Made by a program: the position numbers and the translations under genes | Notes under the pieces: model-generated | The model's database searches: none | Told to the model about the DNA's origin: nothing | Seen by the model: only the letters and a program-made list of their open reading frames with translations | Part shown: positions 1 to 8,049 of the stretch, one piece after another | Numbering within the stretch: position 1 is the first letter of the stretch | How the letters are laid out: every line of letters starts with the position of its first letter | NCBI RefSeq assembly: GCF_027923765.1 | Contig: NZ_AP026709.1 | Location: forward strand, 1,731,501-1,795,500 | Source: Pseudodesulfovibrio nedwellii | Lineage (GTDB): Bacteria; Desulfobacterota; Desulfovibrionia; Desulfovibrionales; Desulfovibrionaceae | Length of the DNA stretch: 64,000 nt | Reading direction: 5' to 3'

Positions 1-195
1 AATAAGACCGGAGGCTGTCATCCCTGCCGCTATGCCGAGCATGTTTTGTTCGGCAGCACCTACATTAAAATATCTATCAGGGAACTTATCGGAAAACTTT
101 TCAAGAACGGTATATCCCAAATCAGCGGTCAGCAAAACAATCCGTTCATCAAGCGCCGCCTGTTCCACCAAAGCGTCTATGAAATCATTTCTCAT
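1..195 (-). CDS. Transketolase C-terminal subunit (partial, cut by window start)
   Basis: The reverse strand encodes MRNDFIDALVEQAALDERIV and continues with a segment containing LLTADLGY and GAAEQNMLGIAAGMTASG, typical of the pyrimidine-binding half of split transketolases and DXP-synthase-like enzymes. The AEQNM stretch holds the Glu that activates the thiamine diphosphate cofactor in this family. The start ATG at 195 overlaps the TGA of the upstream N-terminal subunit (ATGA), so the two are translationally coupled; an ATG two codons upstream (201) is possible. The rest of the gene lies outside the window. With the preceding gene it would form a two-subunit transketolase, probably making or trimming a sugar for surface polysaccharide (inference from neighbours). 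Confidence 0.9.
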   Translation of the reverse strand, partial: MRNDFIDALVEQAALDERIVLLTADLGYTVLEKFSDKFPDRYFNVGAAEQNMLGIAAGMTASGLI

Positions 196-977
196 CGACA
201 TGTGGACACCTCATTTATGGCAATTTCATATTTTTCATCATCCATGGACCAATAATGCCATTTGACTTGTTTTTCCATGTAGGAAACGCCCTTCCCGCAT
301 TCGGTGTGACACACGATGACAGTAGGCTTTTCAGAAGTTCCTGCATCCTTGATGGCTTGACAAATGGTGACAACATCATGGCCGTCAACTTCAATGACGT
401 TCCAATTGAAAGCGCACAATTTGTCGGCAAAAGGCTCAAGGGTTAAAATGTCATCTGTAAAACCAAATGCCTGTTGTTTATTGTAATCGATGAGCGCACA
501 GAGGTTGCCTAACGAATGATGACCGGCGGCAAGCAGGGCTTCCCATGTTGATCCTTCGTTGCATTCAGCGTCACTGAGTAGTGCGTATGTACGCCGAGGG
601 TTATTAACGACCCTGTCTCCCAAAGCCATGCCAACGGCAAAAGACAAACCCTGCCCCAAGGAGCCGGTAGAGAATGGTATCTCGTTTATCGCGTGACTCG
701 GATGGACACCAAGGCAACTTCCGTTGACGCAGTAACCGTTCAAGTCCTCTTTGGTGAGGAGGCCTTGGGTGTGAAGTGTCGCATACAGGGCTAGGGCTGC
801 GTGCCCCTTGGAAAGAACCAGACGATCAGCACCTGTTTCGGTTTTGAAATTACGGGTATCAAAAAGTGATGCCAGCATATCGACGATGGAAAGGGCTGAC
901 CCAATGTGTCCCACGCCAGCTTTTTTGGCGTGTTCCAAAACGAGTAGTCGTATACTTTGAGCTAGTTGAGCTGTCAT
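192..977 (-). CDS. Transketolase N-terminal subunit (TPP-binding)
   Basis: This 261-residue protein carries the thiamine-diphosphate half of transketolase. GHIGSALS lies at about residues 23-30, SKGHA at 56-60, STGSLGQG at 103-110, and the metal/diphosphate motif SDAECNEG at 135-142 with the closing Asn at 166 (DYN). Length fits stand-alone N-terminal subunits. ATG at 977 has GGTGA upstream. It overlaps the C-terminal subunit gene by 4 nt. Split transketolases of this kind are common in polysaccharide or unusual-sugar loci as well as in central metabolism; the nearby methyltransferase and polytopic membrane protein favour a surface-sugar role here (inference). Confidence 0.93.
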   Translation of the reverse strand: MTAQLAQSIRLLVLEHAKKAGVGHIGSALSIVDMLASLFDTRNFKTETGADRLVLSKGHAALALYATLHTQGLLTKEDLNGYCVNGSCLGVHPSHAINEIPFSTGSLGQGLSFAVGMALGDRVVNNPRRTYALLSDAECNEGSTWEALLAAGHHSLGNLCALIDYNKQQAFGFTDDILTLEPFADKLCAFNWNVIEVDGHDVVTICQAIKDAGTSEKPTVIVCHTECGKGVSYMEKQVKWHYWSMDDEKYEIAINEVSTCR

Positions 978-1120
978 TATGATATGTCACCCTACATTAT
1001 ATTGTGTAATGAATGTTTTTGACATGTGTAGTTTGATTTATGCCAAATAGCAATATGCCAATTATGATAAACCATATGGTTAAAATGAATACTGAATGGC
1101 TAAGATTGATAAAGCCGTGT

Positions 1121-1873
1121 TTAGCCTTTTTTGACAGCTGTGACACTATAGCCCAAGCAGTCATCCCGAGAACCAATCGGTTTACGAAAGCCGATTTGGC
1201 CAATTACCAAGCAAAGCCCTGCGATAGGAGCTAACAGGCACCCACAAAATTTTTCGGGCCATGATCCAAGCAAAAGACGGTAAAAAACGGATACGACTTT
1301 ATATCCGGCAACGGTTATATCATCGCCGCGTTCTTTGATTTCTATATTTTCAAAGCCGGCTTCTTCTAAAAGAAGCCGGAGGCTTGTTGGCGTAAAGCGC
1401 CAGTAATCATAAGGGATGTAGTGATACCTGGCTTGAAAAGGGACAGAAAAAAAGAGGTTCCCTCCATCGACCAGAACTTTATGGCACTGTCGTAAGAATT
1501 CATGTGGATCTTGAATGTGTTCCAATACTTCGGTATGAAAAAGGCTTTCAAAATAATTGGGAGGGAAAGGAAACTTATTACCGTCATAATATGTGACTTC
1601 TTCGACTTCATATCCAAAGGCTTTGGACGCACCGCTCCAATCGAGTCCCTGATACTTGCATCCGTCAGGGAGATACTGGCGATATGGCGCACCCCCGCAA
1701 CCGACTTCCAAAACGCTTCCCGCTCGGTTGGCAAGCCACGGAGTCAAGGTTTTCATCAATGAAGCCATTTGCAGGTCAAAGAGGGGCCGAAGTCTAAAAC
1801 GCAATCTGCCCCAAAAAGAATTTCCCGGTGTGTTGGGAGGAGTTTTAAATGACTCGGCCATTGTTCTATCCAC
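1121..1873 (-). CDS. Class I SAM-dependent methyltransferase
   Basis: A protein of about 250 residues with the SAM-binding glycine motif VLEVGCGGAPY near residues 54-64, followed by GLDWSG (acidic ribose-binding strand) and FHTEVLEHIQDPHEFLRQ, a classic Methyltransf_11 motif IV region. The C-terminus is hydrophobic (LLLGSWPEKF, LLAPIAGLCLVIGQIGF), hinting at membrane association. The longest frame begins at GTG 1873; ATG at 1861 (MAESF) is an alternative, and neither has a strong ribosome binding site. The substrate is unknown. Small methyltransferases of this type are frequent in lipopolysaccharide and capsule loci. Confidence 0.85.
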   Translation of the reverse strand: MDRTMAESFKTPPNTPGNSFWGRLRFRLRPLFDLQMASLMKTLTPWLANRAGSVLEVGCGGAPYRQYLPDGCKYQGLDWSGASKAFGYEVEEVTYYDGNKFPFPPNYFESLFHTEVLEHIQDPHEFLRQCHKVLVDGGNLFFSVPFQARYHYIPYDYWRFTPTSLRLLLEEAGFENIEIKERGDDITVAGYKVVSVFYRLLLGSWPEKFCGCLLAPIAGLCLVIGQIGFRKPIGSRDDCLGYSVTAVKKG

Positions 1874-2042
1874 GTCTACTTATAGTTTATAAAATATCAA
1901 AATAAAATCAAACCAAAATGTTTGCACACAAGGCCAAAAATTTCAACCGGACCGAGCAGCCTAGCAATTTGAATGTGAAAAATAAATGAGATCACATCTT
2001 CATAAATTGTTTCGTATATTATATTAGCAGCTTATACAAAAA

Positions 2043-3395
2043 TTAGTCCCCTTGGAATATGGAGACATCACCACAATAAGAATTTACCTTAAGTGTATTG
2101 TTATCAGAACAGGCAAAATCATATCGTGGCTGTAATTTGTAAACCCCTGATGCGCAGATGATAATGAGAGCTAGTGCAAAAAACATCTGTATAAGTTGCG
2201 TTTTAAAACGAGCAATGGAGATTGCGTAAGGGACAACACAGAAAAGAAGAGCTACTGGAGCATGTAGGTAAAAAATAAACCATAAACTCTTAATCCTGTA
2301 TATCGGTGGATGACTTGCTATCATCGCGAGAGTTATAAGGATTGGAAAAAGAATCAAGGTAATTAAAATCGAACTGTCTTGAATTGTACATTTTTTTGAA
2401 GAAAAATATTTGATGATTGAAAAAACAAAAACAAGCACAAATATAAGACCCGAAAACCCAACAACAACGTAATTTGCAAACAATATTTCGATTGCGTGAA
2501 ATAGGTTGTCAAAAGAAAGCCGAAAAGCGTGATACAGTTGATGAGGATGCGATTTTGTTTGCAACCCCCCCGGCGTAAAATGTTCAAAAAGAATCTTACC
2601 CCAAATAAAATAGTAACTGAAAAACAAAATGTTTGCTATCCCAAAAGTTCCGGCGGCCAGGTTGAATTTTTTTTCTTTTTTGCTAATAAAAAACGCAGTT
2701 GCACTTAAGAGAAAAACAATAGCGGTTACTTGCTCGTCGATGGTTGCCAAGATGAAAAGGACAATGGCAATAGCCGTAGATTTGATGAAGGTATCACGCG
2801 TTGTTGTCTGAGATATCATGCGCAAAAAAAGACTTAGGCAAACCAAACAAGATGCTGTTGCCAAGAATTTTCCACCTCGCAAAACCATGAAGGAAGTATT
2901 TATATATATATCGTAATATAATAAACTTGCTCCGCCTAAAAGGCCAATTCCCCATTGATTGTTGGGGTCAAGGCTTTTCCAAAACCACACATATGCTGCG
3001 ACGGTAGCCCCAATTGAGAATGCATAGCTTGGCAGTTTTATCCCGATCAGGTTGGCCTCTTGGTACAGCCTGAATGCAAGGTTGGTATCAAGGTACTGAA
3101 TAAAAAAAGAGAGAGCTCGAGGCCTATAAAAACCGCTTTCCCCTAAATTCTGATTAAAAACATATTGGATGCAATTTGAAAACAAATCTTCACCGGATTT
3201 CAGCAGATAAAGAAGTGATCGCTCGGGAAACTCTGTATGAACCCAGGCGGGATGGAAAACCCAAAAACAAAAAAAATAGACGACGAAAAAGATGCCGAGT
3301 GCAAAAAAAATGAGGTTGAGAATCGTAGAATTATTTTCAATCCACAAATCGATTGCCTTCAGTTGACGACAACCTACATTAATGAGGGGAAGCAT
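2043..3395 (-). CDS. Polytopic membrane protein, glycosyltransferase/GtrII-like
   Basis: This 450-residue protein has roughly ten hydrophobic helices, starting with FFALGIFFVVYFFCFWVF near residues 30-48. A large first periplasmic loop contains GFYRPRALSFFIQYLD, a segment like the loop in GtrII/GT-C-type polyprenyl-sugar transferases that flip and transfer surface sugars. No catalytic motif can be assigned with certainty. ATG 3395 has GGAG 8 nt upstream. The gene is AT-rich compared with its neighbours. It is probably part of the same surface-carbohydrate block as the transketolase and methyltransferase. Family assignment is tentative. Confidence 0.6.
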   Translation of the reverse strand: MLPLINVGCRQLKAIDLWIENNSTILNLIFFALGIFFVVYFFCFWVFHPAWVHTEFPERSLLYLLKSGEDLFSNCIQYVFNQNLGESGFYRPRALSFFIQYLDTNLAFRLYQEANLIGIKLPSYAFSIGATVAAYVWFWKSLDPNNQWGIGLLGGASLLYYDIYINTSFMVLRGGKFLATASCLVCLSLFLRMISQTTTRDTFIKSTAIAIVLFILATIDEQVTAIVFLLSATAFFISKKEKKFNLAAGTFGIANILFFSYYFIWGKILFEHFTPGGLQTKSHPHQLYHAFRLSFDNLFHAIEILFANYVVVGFSGLIFVLVFVFSIIKYFSSKKCTIQDSSILITLILFPILITLAMIASHPPIYRIKSLWFIFYLHAPVALLFCVVPYAISIARFKTQLIQMFFALALIIICASGVYKLQPRYDFACSDNNTLKVNSYCGDVSIFQGD

Positions 3396-3806
3396 TTGTC
3401 TACTCCAAATGTCATTTGATAATTTATATTAACGGATGATAAAATGTCAGAACAATGCACTCAAAAAACGAAACAAGCTCGACGAATGAATCACTAAGCA
3501 TATTCTTATAGTAAAATATAAAAAAGTATGCCGACTGTTTCTCCATTTAATAATTATTATAAATGTACATTTATCTTTCCATGTCCCAAAAGTCCATTGT
3601 AAAGATGTAGATGTTTGGATAGGCAGAGGTGAGAGGTGGTTGAACTACGCCTTACCCTATTTTTAGACCACGGAGTACCAAATTTTAAGTGGAACCCACA
3701 TTCCCGTTGTTCCGTCCTTTTGTGCAGCTGTCGTGGAGCGTAGCCCGTCCCTGAAAGGGCAGCCCATAGGGCTGAGGGCGAAGCGGAGCGATAGCTGCAA
3801 GCTGTG
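3396..3806. other. Intergenic and IS-flanking DNA without intact gene
   Basis: This stretch lies between the polytopic membrane protein gene and the end of the IS3 OrfB remnant. The part up to about 3540 is AT-rich leader DNA of the membrane protein gene. The part from about 3600 to 3806 seems to be non-coding tail of the insertion sequence. Open frames here are only extensions of the frameshifted transposase. Confidence 0.5.
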
Positions 3807-4550
3807 TTAATGTAGCATCTGACTAGCAAAGAATACTTCGGCTGGCGTCTTCTTGTCCAGCGACGAATGTCCACGCTCCTCATTGTAATACCTAAAAAGT
3901 ACCGGTCAAGGTTCGTGTATAGCTCTGAACCATCGGCATGTGCCTTCGGATAAATCTCCTCATATTTCAATGTCCACCACAGCTTTTCGATGAACACGTT
4001 GTCCAAGGCACGGCCGCGACCACCCATATTAATTGCAACGTCTTTGGCGAGCAAAACATTTGTGAAATCATTGCTGATAAATTGCGATCCTTGATCAGTA
4101 TTGAAGATCTCAGGCGTCCCACAATCCAAAGCCGAGACACAAAACCAGCAGTCCATTGAATTGGATAATTCCCAAGCCAACACATAGCGGCTGTGCCAGT
4201 CAATTACCGCGGCCAAGTACATGAATCCTTAGTTCATCGGGATATATGTAATGTCTGCATTCCAGACCTGATTGACCCGATCATTTTCGACACTTCGCAG
4301 CAAATACGGATAGATATTATGACTTTTTGCTGGCTTACTCGTGCGTGGCCCCGGAGTTATGGCCTGCAAACCCATTTGTCGCATGAGCCTGGCAACTCGC
4401 TTGTGATTTACTTCATACCCCAGTCCTCGCAACCAATCCGTCATGCGCGGCGAACCATATTCAAAAAATCGCATGTACTTTTCATCAATCAGGCGTGTTA
4501 ACGTCAGGTTCTCTTCCGATTCCGGCTTCGCTTCGTAGTAATAGCCAGCT
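3807..4550 (-). pseudogene. IS3-family transposase OrfB remnant (nonsense plus frameshift)
   Basis: Reading minus-strand frames together gives an IS3-type OrfB with DDE integrase-core motifs: NADITYIPM, then after an in-frame TAA at about 4226 GFMYLAAVIDWHSRYVLAW, NTDQGSQFISNDF and NVFIEKLWWTLKYEEIYP. After LDRYF a frameshift near 3890-3897 moves the tail to another frame, which reads NEERGHSSLDKKTPAEVF and SQMLH then stop at 3807. The 5' part (YYYEAKPESEENLTLTRL) runs up to about 4550, where it abuts a DNA-methyltransferase fragment on the other strand. No OrfA is present. The element is dead. Confidence 0.88.
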
Positions 4551-4932
4551 TTGGCGTAATATAGTGATATGGGACAAGCCGACAGCCCGCCCCAGCAAGG
4601 GAGAATTCAAGAAACAATGCGAGTTCGTCCTCGTCGGCAGCAAAGGCAAACTGGCCCCGGCAACCGACCGATGCCTCCCCGGCGTCTTTCGTCATTCCAT
4701 TGTCGCCGGAGTTAAACGGGTACACCTCACCGAAAAGCCGGTCCCGCTCCTCCGCGACCTGCTCCAGATCACCCCGGAAGGCGGCACCATCCTCGACACC
4801 TTCGCAGGCTCCGCCACCACGGCCCAAGCCTGCCTAGAAACTGGCCGTCACTTCATAGGCATGGAACTCTCCAACACCTACTTCGAAATAGCCTGCACCC
4901 GCCTCCAAAACCTAGCAGGCTGGACCATCTAA
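4540..4932 (+). pseudogene. DNA N-6/N-4 methyltransferase, C-terminal fragment
   Basis: From about 4540 the plus strand encodes IVIWDKPTARPSKGEF, then VHLTEKPVPLLRDLLQI, ILDTFAGSATTAQACLETG and FIGMELSNTYFEIACTRL. These are the C-terminal hallmarks of the N6_N4_Mtase family: the EKP motif, the DxFAGSGT SAM-binding motif (here DTFAGSAT) and the final (G)xELxxxY strand. The catalytic DPPY-type motif and the N-terminal half are missing, because the IS3 remnant joins directly upstream. Methyltransferases of this type are common in prophages and islands. This is probably residue of an older mobile element that ended at the att copy at 5144. Confidence 0.85.
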
Positions 4933-4982
4933 CCCTCAACCCCAAACCACACCCACAGCACCCACCGTGCCAAACAAAAAAA

Positions 4983-5143
4983 TGGGCCACCCAAATTTCT
5001 CAACTTAAGTGGCCCATTTTCTCAACTTAGGTGTCAGCTTACATCGGAAGCGGCGGACACATAGCGAACACAAAACCACTTTTCAGCCCAAAACAAAGAA
5101 AAAAAGGATCCCAAGTATACACTTGAAATCCTTATTTTTCTTG
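4983..5143. mobile_element. Remnant of an island end resembling the DNA beside the intact tRNA-Ala
   Basis: Positions 5058-5143 resemble positions 56810-56894, the DNA between the island B integrase and the intact tRNA-Ala: both carry GGACACA, ACCGTTTTTCGGCCCCAAAC or its variant ACCACTTTTCAGCCCAAAAC, then an A-rich run, a hairpin and TTTCTTG before the tRNA 3' end. This implies that another element of the same family once ended here and lost its integrase. Two copies of TTCTCAACTTA (about 4997 and 5019) suggest additional insertion-sequence debris. No gene is visible. Confidence 0.6.
5102..5140 (-). terminator. Rho-independent terminator behind the displaced tRNA-Ala 3' end (copy 1)
   Basis: On the minus strand GGATTTCAAGT pairs with ACTTGGGATCC around a short loop and is followed by a T run. 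It stands at the same distance from the tRNA-Ala 3' fragment as hairpins at 25208-25233 and about 56845-56885. The stem sequence differs in each copy, so it is the placement that is conserved. Confidence 0.7.
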
Positions 5144-5193
5144 TGGTGGAGCTGGAGGGAATCGAACCTACGACCTCTTGAATGCCATTCAAG
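5144..5193 (-). repeat. att copy 1: displaced 3' part of tRNA-Ala(GGC)
   Basis: Fifty bases matching the 3' portion of the intact tRNA-Ala at 56895-56944, from the CCA end through the anticodon (ATGGCAT loop) and the 3' side of its stem, with one mismatch in the T arm. Beyond position 5193 the match stops, so no tRNA can be made. This is the expected scar at the far end of an element integrated into the tRNA 3' end, and it marks the left end of island A. Confidence 0.9.
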
Positions 5194-5235
5194 AATTCTT
5201 GTGAAAAAACGACAACGTTAACTATTAAAGAACAA

Positions 5236-5354
5236 AGAGCTTTCGCCCATTTATTCCGATTTGTGCAGCATGTGCACGGTGTGCAGGTGGTGCCTGATTT
5301 AACGGAGTTATGCATGGTGTCGCTGTGGATTGGGACACAAAAAGGACATCAAAG
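5236..5354. repeat. Island left-end repeat, copy 1
   Basis: About 118 bp, from AGAGCTTTCGCCC to GGGACACAAAAAGGACA, are repeated at 25338-25455 at roughly 92 percent identity (nine mismatches counted by eye over 111 bp). Both copies lie at the same distance from a tRNA-Ala 3' fragment, with about 40 unrelated bases between. An open frame runs through both copies (conserved FRFVQHV and SLWIGTQKGH), but substitutions are not concentrated at third positions, so coding is doubtful. I do not recognise the sequence; it is best read as the conserved terminal DNA of this island family. Confidence 0.75.
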
Positions 5355-5646
5355 GTTCAGTGCCTGGCACAAGTATTTCGTGATCAAACCCAATGAGGAT
5401 TAACTCACTATGTTGATATTCCAACCAACACAGCCAGCAATACTTATACCTCAACAAGAAAAATATAGTCCCCACAACAGAGGCTACAGGAATCATATAC
5501 CCCGAATTCGTCATCTTGTTACTGAAATGCAGCAAGGTCAAATCGACGTCACGACATCTGCGCAATCAAAAGCTTAAAACTACAATTGCCTATCACACAA
5601 GTCTCGAGACCTAGCGTTGTTATGTCTATAAACGGACTTCGACTCT
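5355..5646. other. Intergenic DNA, no gene seen
   Basis: AT-rich DNA between the island left-end repeat and the stop of the MarR gene. Open frames on both strands lack ribosome binding sites and recognisable motifs. Confidence 0.5.
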
Positions 5647-6093
5647 TTATGAAGAAGACATATGATTGAGTATCTTTGTTAACAGTTCTTTCAAATGTTC
5701 TTCCTCTGAGCCAGACAACGCTCCAAAAACGCGGTCATTGCTCTTATCCGCCTCTTCTCTTAAAAGAGGAAACAAATTCTGACCTTCCTCTGTCAACCCG
5801 AGTCGGTTGACTCTTCTGTCTGTGGCATCAGGCATACGCTTGACGAGACCTTTGTCCTCCAGCCTGTCGATCAACCGTGTCACGGCGGTCGCATCCAAAC
5901 CCAACATTTTTGCTACGTCCGCCGCAGTCTCAACGTCTTTCCCATTCATTGCGGCCATAACGTTCCATTGGGATCGAGTAACGCCAAAAACTTTCAAACC
6001 ACGATCAAAACCAAGCTGCATTGATGCTGTAACCCGTGACAGCAAGTACCCTGTACGTTGTGAAAGTTTTTTACTTTTACCTGTGCTGCTCAT
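5647..6093 (-). CDS. MarR-family transcriptional regulator
   Basis: A protein of about 148 residues with MarR winged-helix features: GVTRSQWNVMAAM (helix 2), AADVAKMLGLDATAVTRLIDRLEDKGLVKR (helix-turn-helix) and PDATDRRVNRLGLTEEG (wing with the DRR signature). ATG at 6093 with GGAG upstream is the likely start. MarR proteins are usually released from DNA by small phenolic or anionic ligands. A 31-bp near-palindrome 62 bp upstream (6156-6186) recurs before the molybdoenzyme operon and the porin, so this protein is the best candidate for an autoregulated repressor of that regulon (inference). Confidence 0.9.
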   Translation of the reverse strand: MSSTGKSKKLSQRTGYLLSRVTASMQLGFDRGLKVFGVTRSQWNVMAAMNGKDVETAADVAKMLGLDATAVTRLIDRLEDKGLVKRMPDATDRRVNRLGLTEEGQNLFPLLREEADKSNDRVFGALSGSEEEHLKELLTKILNHMSSS

Positions 6094-6155
6094 CAAAAAC
6101 TCCTTTCAGGCTCTACTTTTGGACACCGCCAAGAACAATTCACACCGAGACAGCC

Positions 6156-6186
6156 TAGACAATGATCGTCACGCCACTAATGTCAA
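6156..6186. promoter_or_regulatory. Candidate MarR operator, site 1
   Basis: The sequence starts TAGACAATGATCGTCACG and ends CTAATGTCAA. Its left arm and centre match site 3 at 15231-15262 almost exactly, and its right arm is one base shorter. It lies 62 bp upstream of the MarR start codon, as expected for autoregulation. Confidence 0.65.
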
Positions 6187-6240
6187 GAAAGAATTTTCTC
6201 CAAATTAAAATTTGTAGCCAAAATTTAAACGCTCATCTCA

Positions 6241-7905
6241 TCATTTGCCGAACCAACATTTGGGATACGTGCAAACATGGCATGACATGCATATTCCTCC
6301 ATCACCAAATGCTGCAAGGTCTGACCTAGTCACACTGAGTCCAGCCAGCATTCTGGGCAAAAGAATATCCATGCTTGTGCGACCGTGGAAAAGGGCACAA
6401 GCCGGGACACCAAGCGTTTGAACGCCATTTAATTCACCTACCAAAGTCATTGCACCCGGCAGGATGGGAGCGCCATACAGGACATTGTCCAAACCCGCAT
6501 CCATCAATCCAAGGCGTGTTACATCATCGGGATCGACAGACAGTCCAGCAGTGGTAATGACAAGATCACATCCTTCTTTCACCAACTCACAAGCTGAAGC
6601 GGCTATCGTGTTCCTATCGTCCGGGCTGACGACGACCTTCTTCACCGTACTACCCAACGCGGTAAGTTTGGCGGTAATAATACCCTCAAACAGGTCTTGA
6701 ATCAGCCCGTTAAAAACTTCATTACCCGTAATGAGCACTCCGACTTTGGCTTTACGCAGTGGATGCACATTGACGACAGGTTTTTCCAACAATCCTTGCG
6801 CCCTTTCGAAATCTGCACGGGGCAAATACAATGGAATAGCTCGTGTGCCAGCAACAGCCGTATCTTTTTTGACAAGGGACTGACCTTTCCGAGTAGCAGC
6901 CATCACGCCGGGTATATGGTTGAAAGCATCCAGACAATCCTTATCGATGGTCAACAAACCTGCGCAGGAAGAATACAGCTCCAATTTACCTTCCCTCGGT
7001 TCTCCCTTAACCACAACATTCTTACCGCAAAGAGCATGAGCAAAACCGTAGGCACAATCGTTTTCATGCACCCATTCGTCACTCACCTCGCCCTCTGTGA
7101 CATATACATTATTCTTACCTATACGCTGGAGGACGCACAAATCGCCAACATTAAAGGTGTGTCCCTTGAGAAAAACAGGACCTTTGCTTTTCCCTGGCTC
7201 GATCTGCGTCATATCGTGGAGGGCGGTTTTGCCAACTGCGCCCTCTATAGCCTTGGTTTTAATGTTTTCAGGTAAAACAGGTGTAGCAGCTTTTATGACA
7301 CCCACGTAGGGACTGTCCCCCTGACACCCTCTGCAAATCGAACCATGATCCACCGGGTAAGGTTCACCACAAACACGGCAATCACCAATGATTCCTTTGC
7401 TGCGCTTGTGCAGAATCCTGCCCTCCACAGAAACCTCTTCGACTTTACAGACGGAAGCTCCTGCATGCGCAATCTGTGCCTGCAACAACGGCGTGTCCTG
7501 TTCCTGTTTGGGCTTGAGCTTGTACAGCCATGTACGAAATTCACCATAGGGTTCAATAAGCTGCGGGCTGATGCTGACACGGACACCTTCACCGGAATAC
7601 TTGCCGTAAAGTGTCACTGCGTAACGACCGAGATTGACTACCTTGAGCCACCCGTTACCAATGGTGCACGGGGTCAACATCTGTGCAGCGTCCGGTAGAC
7701 ACCAAGGCGTTTCAACCAGAACCTCATATAAAGAGCCCTCTGGCATATATTCTTTGGCGCACTCAACCATGTATCCGCCAAACATAAGGCCGGGTGCCGG
7801 ATAATTATGGAACAAGATGGCCATGTCCTTGAATTCCTCATACGTATATTTACCAATAGGCTTTTTGATGCCCATCAAAAAATCCTTTGTCGTATTAAAG
7901 CTCAT
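6241..7905 (-). CDS. FmdE-domain / molybdopterin-binding (MoeA-like) fusion protein
   Basis: About 554 residues. The N-terminal part resembles the FmdE domain (FHNYPAPGLMFGGYMV; the family's usual CPG is APG here), followed by a zinc-ribbon-like pair, CRVCGEPYPVDHG and ICRGCQGD, near residues 175-195. The C-terminal half is a MoCF/MoeA-type domain (KVGVLITGNEVFNGLIQD; ITTAGLSVDPDDVTRLG) that binds molybdopterin. The extreme C-terminus adds a cysteine cluster, CMSCHVCTYPKC. Stand-alone proteins of this design accompany molybdenum or tungsten oxidoreductases, probably in cofactor maturation or insertion. ATG 7905 and ATG 7875 both follow AGGA. It is the last gene of the molybdoenzyme operon. 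Confidence 0.82.
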   Translation of the reverse strand: MSFNTTKDFLMGIKKPIGKYTYEEFKDMAILFHNYPAPGLMFGGYMVECAKEYMPEGSLYEVLVETPWCLPDAAQMLTPCTIGNGWLKVVNLGRYAVTLYGKYSGEGVRVSISPQLIEPYGEFRTWLYKLKPKQEQDTPLLQAQIAHAGASVCKVEEVSVEGRILHKRSKGIIGDCRVCGEPYPVDHGSICRGCQGDSPYVGVIKAATPVLPENIKTKAIEGAVGKTALHDMTQIEPGKSKGPVFLKGHTFNVGDLCVLQRIGKNNVYVTEGEVSDEWVHENDCAYGFAHALCGKNVVVKGEPREGKLELYSSCAGLLTIDKDCLDAFNHIPGVMAATRKGQSLVKKDTAVAGTRAIPLYLPRADFERAQGLLEKPVVNVHPLRKAKVGVLITGNEVFNGLIQDLFEGIITAKLTALGSTVKKVVVSPDDRNTIAASACELVKEGCDLVITTAGLSVDPDDVTRLGLMDAGLDNVLYGAPILPGAMTLVGELNGVQTLGVPACALFHGRTSMDILLPRMLAGLSVTRSDLAAFGDGGICMSCHVCTYPKCWFGK

Positions 7906-7957
7906 CAAAAAATTCCTGAAATCAATATGTTATAAACCAGCCCGGTTGCGAAAAGAT

Positions 7958-7989
7958 GAGATCCCCCGCAGCAAGCCGCGAGGGATCTC
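7958..7989 (-). terminator. Intercistronic hairpin in molybdoenzyme operon
   Basis: GAGATCCC at 7958-7965 pairs perfectly with GGGATCTC at 7982-7989, and the stem can be extended through the GC-rich interior. It lies between the NrfD gene and the FmdE/MoeA-like gene. No T run follows on the minus strand, so it may attenuate or stabilise the message rather than end it. Confidence 0.5.
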
Positions 7990-8049
7990 TGTCAGCCGGA
8001 GACAGTCATGTCAGACCTTTCTGGACATTGTTAATATTACTTTTATTAT

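Noticed and set aside
997..1203. Small membrane-like minus-strand frame (68 codons)
   Set aside because: It overlaps the end of the methyltransferase gene in another frame and has no ribosome binding site.
5365..5385. Sigma-54-like TGGCAC motif
   Set aside because: The matching TTGC element at the right spacing is missing.
5182..5403. Short open frame repeated at 25284-25481 (conserved SLWIGTQKGH)
   Set aside because: Differences between copies are not biased to third positions and the frame starts inside the tRNA fragment; treated as a non-coding island-end repeat.
6697..7275. 192-codon plus-strand frame inside the FmdE/MoeA-like gene
   Set aside because: Antisense shadow of a gene with recognisable cysteine and MoCF motifs.
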